The position numbers and the translations under genes are program-made. Source: Burkholderiales bacterium (GTDB taxonomy: Bacteria > Pseudomonadota > Gammaproteobacteria > Burkholderiales > Casimicrobiaceae). From it: a stretch of DNA of 32,926 nucleotides. Below are positions 30,578 through 32,926 of the stretch, one piece after another. The notes below the pieces were generated by a model. The model searched no databases, had not been told where the DNA came from, and saw only the letters and a program-made list of their open reading frames with translations. The stretch lies in the NCBI GenBank assembly GCA_020847675.1, contig JADLBN010000067.1, forward strand, positions 1 to 32,926, read 5' to 3'. How positions within the stretch are numbered: position 1 is the stretch's first letter; each line of letters opens with the position of its first letter.

Positions 30578-30955
30578 ATGAGGCTTGCGGCGCAGCGCTG
30601 GCGGATCCGGGGATTCGCGCTTCTCGTCGCCCTCGCGCTCGCGGCGCCGGCTTGCGCCCGCACGTCGGAGGCGACGGTCGCGGCCGCGGAGCTTCCACGG
30701 GAGGCGCGCGCGACGCTCGCCAACGTCCGGGCGGGGCCGCCCTATCCGTACGAGCGCGACGGCATCGTGTTCGGGAACCGCGAGGGGCATCTGCCTGCGA
30801 AAGCGCGCGGCTACTATCGCGAATACACGGTGAAGACGCCCGGCGTGCGCACGCGCGGCGCGCGGCGCATCGTCTGCGGCGGCAAGCCAGCGTCACCGGA
30901 CGCCTGCTGGTACTCGGACGACCACTACCAATCGTTCAGGAAGATCGTCGAATGA
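30578..30955 (+). CDS. Secreted barnase/RNase Sa-like guanyl-specific ribonuclease
   Basis: 125 residues. An N-terminal signal sequence (GFALLVALALAAPACA) sends it out of the cytosol. The catalytic domain has LPREARATLANVRAGPPYPY, GIVFGNREGHLPAKARGYYR with general base E82 in YREYTV, Arg in GARRIVCGG (R96/R97) and general acid H116 in SDDHYQSFRKI. These correspond to the Glu/Arg/His triad of the microbial N1/T1/barnase group. C100 and C110 can form a disulfide. Its stop overlaps the start of a barstar-like gene (ATGA), the classical arrangement of a toxic RNase and its inhibitor. It could be a nutritional RNase or a weapon against neighbours. Confidence 0.88.
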   Translation: MRLAAQRWRIRGFALLVALALAAPACARTSEATVAAAELPREARATLANVRAGPPYPYERDGIVFGNREGHLPAKARGYYREYTVKTPGVRTRGARRIVCGGKPASPDACWYSDDHYQSFRKIVE

Positions 30956-31347
30956 AGGTGCCCGACCTCGCGTCGCTCGACGACTGCGGCCTGCGGGAAT
31001 GGAAGGGACCGGTCGAGCCGATCAGGACCGCGGCCGCCCACGCGGACCTCGGCTTCGCGCAGGTCGACCTGGCGAAGGCGAAGGACAAGGCCACGCTCTT
31101 CGCCGAGCTCGATCGCGCGCTCGCGCTGCCCGATCACTTCGGCCACAACTGGGACGCGCTCGCCGACGTGCTCGAGGACCGCGACTGGCTAGGCAAGCGC
31201 GGGCGCGCCGTCGTCCTCGCCCACGCTCTCGCCTACCGCAAGGACCATCCCACCGACGCGCGCATGCTCGAGGAGATCCTTGGCGAGGCGAGCGAGTTCT
31301 GGCAGGAGCGGCACGTGCCTTTCTGGATCTTCGTCCTGGGCGCCTGA
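30952..31347 (+). CDS. Barstar-like ribonuclease inhibitor
   Basis: A 131-residue cytosolic protein with the barstar fold: an N-terminal strand and helix, then LFAELDRALALPDHFGHNWD and ALADVLEDRDWL, the family's inhibitor helix that plugs the RNase active site, then VVLAHALAYRKDHP and the final WQERHVPFWIFVLGA strand. It is longer than the 89-residue Bacillus barstar, which is usual for proteobacterial members. It is translationally coupled to the RNase gene and should protect the producing cell. It is followed directly by an array of palindromes. Confidence 0.9.
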   Translation: MKVPDLASLDDCGLREWKGPVEPIRTAAAHADLGFAQVDLAKAKDKATLFAELDRALALPDHFGHNWDALADVLEDRDWLGKRGRAVVLAHALAYRKDHPTDARMLEEILGEASEFWQERHVPFWIFVLGA

Positions 31348-31355
31348 CCCCGGCA

Positions 31356-31465
31356 GGTGTCAGACACCGCCTTTTGGTGTCTGACACCGCCTTTGGGTGT
31401 CTGACACCGACAGGTGTCTGACACCGCCGTTCGGTGTCTGACACCGTCTTTTGGTGTCTGACACC
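31356..31465. repeat. Array of six 13-bp palindromes GGTGTCWGACACC
   Basis: Six perfect palindromes at 31356-31368, 31376-31388, 31396-31408, 31413-31425, 31433-31445 and 31453-31465. The first has A in the centre and the others T. Start-to-start spacing is 20, 20, 17, 20 and 20 nt; the spacers are short and T-rich (GCCTTTT, GCCTTTG, GACA, GCCGTTC, GTCTTTT). The array fills the gap between the barstar-like gene and nudB. One further copy lies at 23211-23223. Each unit can form a small hairpin. Known dispersed palindromes of proteobacteria, some tied to RAYT transposases, are the nearest comparison (inference). Confidence 0.92.
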
Positions 31466-31497
31466 GGCTTTCCGCCGATCCGCTCCCAACCCATCCG

Positions 31498-31965
31498 GTG
31501 CCCAACCCCGCCACTCCCAAGCAACCCGAATCGGCGCTGGTGCTCGTTTACAGCCGTGACCTCGCCGTCCTGCTGCTCGAGCGGGCCGACTACCCCGGGT
31601 ACTGGCAATCGGTGACCGGCAGCCGCAACGGCGACGAGACGCTCGCGGCCACGGCCGCGCGCGAACTGGCCGAGGAGACCGGCATCGACGCCGCCGCGTA
31701 CGGCGGTGTGCGCGACTGGCAGATGACCAACGTGTTCGAGATCTATCCGCGGTGGCGTCACCGCTTTGCGCCCGGCGTCACGCACAACAGCGAGCACGTG
31801 TTCGCGCTCGAGATCCCCGCGGCGTTCCCGGTGCGCCTCGCGCCGCGCGAGCACCTCGCGCAGGCGTGGCTGCCCTGGGAACAGGCCGCCGAACGCGCGT
31901 CGTCGTGGTCCAATCGTGCGGCGATCCTCGCCTTGCCCGCGCGAGTCAGAAGGAGCCAAGCATGA
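31498..31965 (+). CDS. nudB: Dihydroneopterin triphosphate diphosphatase (Nudix hydrolase)
   Basis: A 155-residue Nudix hydrolase. The Nudix box is exact: G41-x5-E47-x7-R55-E56-L57-x-E59-E60-x-G62-I63. The surroundings LVLVYSRDLAVLLLERADYP, GYWQSVTGSRNGDETL and HNSEHVFALEIP are those of NudB, which removes pyrophosphate from dihydroneopterin triphosphate in folate synthesis. The start is a GTG at 31498 without a clear ribosome-binding site. In many betaproteobacteria nudB follows aspS directly; here the RNase/barstar pair and a repeat array lie between them. Its end overlaps the start of the SIMPL-domain gene (ATGA). Confidence 0.88.
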   Translation: MPNPATPKQPESALVLVYSRDLAVLLLERADYPGYWQSVTGSRNGDETLAATAARELAEETGIDAAAYGGVRDWQMTNVFEIYPRWRHRFAPGVTHNSEHVFALEIPAAFPVRLAPREHLAQAWLPWEQAAERASSWSNRAAILALPARVRRSQA

Positions 31966-32675
31966 AACGAACGCTGATTCCCCTCGCCGCCGCTGCCGCG
32001 CTGCTGTTCGGCCCCTCCGTCCGCGCGCAGGAAGGCCAGCCGGTGCCGGTGCCGGTCGTGACGGTCAGCGCGAACGCGACCACGACGGTGCCCAACGACC
32101 GCCTGCACGCCTGGTTCCGCGTCGAGGCCGACAACCCGGGCGCGGCCACGGCCGCCGCGGAGGTCAACCAGCGCGTCGCGAAGGTCCTCGCGAAGTTGAA
32201 GACGCTGCCCGAGGCGCAGTCGTCGACCTCGGGCTACACGACGCAGCAGATCGTCGAGAAGGGGAAGCCGTCGCGCTGGCGCGTCGTGCAGACGATCAAG
32301 GTCGAAGGCAGCGACTTCGCCGCGATCGGCGACATGGCCGCACGCCTGCAGGCCGAGGACGGCGCCGCATTGTCGGGGCTGTCGTTCGCGATCTCCGACG
32401 AGTTGCGCCGGCGCACGCAGGATGCGATCACCCAGCAGGCGATCGCCGCGTGGCGCACCCGCGCGCAAGCCGCCGCGCAGGGCTTCGGCTCGCCGGGCTG
32501 GCGGCCGGGCCGCGTCACGGTCCAGACCGGCGACGGCGGCCGGCCCTACCCGATGATGGCGCGCGCCGAGATGCAGATGGCGGCGGCACCCGCGCCGGTG
32601 CCGGTCGAGGCGGGCTCGACCGACGTCACCGTGTCGGTGACCGGCGAGGCGATCCTCGAGCCGGTGCGGCGCTAG
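31962..32675 (+). CDS. Periplasmic SIMPL-domain protein
   Basis: A 237-residue protein with a signal peptide (MKRTLIPLAAAAALLFGPSV, cleavage near RAQ). The mature part is a SIMPL (DUF541) domain: VVTVSANATTTVPNDRLHAW at the first strand, SSTSGYTTQQIVEKGKPSRW and VVQTIKVEGSDFAAIGDMAA in the middle, and VTVSVTGEAILEP at the end. SIMPL proteins are periplasmic or outer-membrane-associated; most have no known biochemical activity. AAGGAG 7 nt before the ATG is the best ribosome-binding site in this part of the window and fixes the start. It overlaps nudB by 4 nt. Confidence 0.9.
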   Translation: MKRTLIPLAAAAALLFGPSVRAQEGQPVPVPVVTVSANATTTVPNDRLHAWFRVEADNPGAATAAAEVNQRVAKVLAKLKTLPEAQSSTSGYTTQQIVEKGKPSRWRVVQTIKVEGSDFAAIGDMAARLQAEDGAALSGLSFAISDELRRRTQDAITQQAIAAWRTRAQAAAQGFGSPGWRPGRVTVQTGDGGRPYPMMARAEMQMAAAPAPVPVEAGSTDVTVSVTGEAILEPVRR

Positions 32676-32680
32676 GACGA

Positions 32681-32708
32681 CGGGGCCGGAACTCGCGCTC
32701 CGACCCCG
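32681..32708. terminator. Hairpin between convergent SIMPL gene and pnp
   Basis: CGGGGCCGGA (32681-32690) pairs with TCCGACCCCG (32699-32708), a 10-bp stem with one mismatch and an 8-nt loop. It is placed between two converging genes, so it may end both transcripts, although no clear T-run follows. Confidence 0.45.
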
Positions 32709-32729
32709 CGTGGTGAATCGCCAACCGCT

Positions 32730-32926
32730 CTAGTCGTTCGCGGGGGCCGCGGCCTTCTGGGCGTCCTCTTCCGCGGCGGCCTTCATCGACAGGCGCACGC
32801 GGCCCTTGTCGTCGGCCTCGATGACCTTGACGCGGATGACCTGGCCTTCCTTCAGGTAGTCGGAGACCTGGTTCACGCGCTCCTTCGCGATCTGCGAGAT
32901 GTGCAGCAGGCCGTCCTTGCCGGGGA
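32730..32926 (-). CDS. pnp: Polynucleotide phosphorylase, C-terminal end (cut by window edge)
   Basis: The last 65 codons of a minus-strand gene; the TAG is at 32730-32732. It reads [20 protein letters not shown], then [20 protein letters not shown], then [10 protein letters not shown], ending in an Ala/Glu/Asp tail. This is the C-terminal S1 RNA-binding domain of PNPase, the 3'-5' exoribonuclease of the degradosome. Ribosomal protein S1 has similar modules, but the GLLHISQIA...[12 protein letters not shown] wording with a short tail directly after the domain is that of Pnp. The start and catalytic domains lie outside the window. Confidence 0.9.
   Translation of the reverse strand, partial: PGKDGLLHISQIAKERVNQVSDYLKEGQVIRVKVIEADDKGRVRLSMKAAAEEDAQKAAAPAND

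Noticed and set aside
31356..31465. Regular repeats with spacers, resembling a CRISPR array
   Set aside because: Units are 13 bp, perfectly palindromic, with 4-7 nt similar T-rich spacers and no cas genes. CRISPR repeats and spacers are each about 25-40 bp.

Overview
The window is about 33 kb of very GC-rich, densely packed chromosomal DNA whose gene content and order point to a betaproteobacterium. The markers are the fmdB-like / DUF502 / aspS / nudB run, the uvrC / pgsA / tRNA set on one strand, a qmcA-nfeD pair, a DsbB, an O-acetylhomoserine sulfhydrylase and the end of pnp. No plasmid, phage or insertion-sequence genes are visible. The genus cannot be named from the sequence alone.

Layout. 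1-2.9 kb is loose and partly decayed: the first codons of a minus-strand gene behind an operator-like palindrome, an exported IPTL-CTERM-type protein, a frameshifted remnant of an RraA-family gene, a SAM methyltransferase and a small coding remnant. 2.9-5.3 kb holds a small lipoprotein, an MFS transporter and a histidine phosphatase. At 5.55-6.26 kb lie tRNA-Asn(GTT) and pgsA on the minus strand. uvrC, their usual upstream neighbour, lies only at 12.4-14.3 kb on the same strand. The 6.2 kb between them is a surface-glycan-like block: an acyltransferase, a minus-strand operon (methyltransferase, GT2 glycosyltransferase, GH130-like propeller) and, divergently, a PqqD-like protein, a short exported peptide with a sorting-signal-like tail, and a GT2-TPR glycosyltransferase. 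A perfect 20-bp inverted repeat closes it on the uvrC side. This block is the best candidate for an undescribed system: a peptide-binding RRE-type protein next to a possible peptide substrate and glycan enzymes.

14.4-25.2 kb is ordinary accessory and housekeeping content: a family-5 uracil-DNA glycosylase, an alpha/beta hydrolase, a very large soluble sensor (seven PAS, GGDEF, EAL), a CPA2 cation/proton antiporter, an exported protein with three beta/gamma-crystallin domains, a CoA-binding protein, metY and dsbB. 25.3-27.4 kb is a minus-strand nfeD-qmcA-SDR operon. From 27.5 kb a good sigma70-type promoter starts the fmdB-like / DUF502 / aspS run. Between aspS and nudB sit a secreted barnase-like RNase with its barstar-like inhibitor and an array of six 13-bp palindromes. 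One more copy of that palindrome lies in the metY promoter region. A SIMPL-domain protein and the 3' end of pnp close the window.

All calls come from reading the sequence and from knowledge of families. No database search was run.
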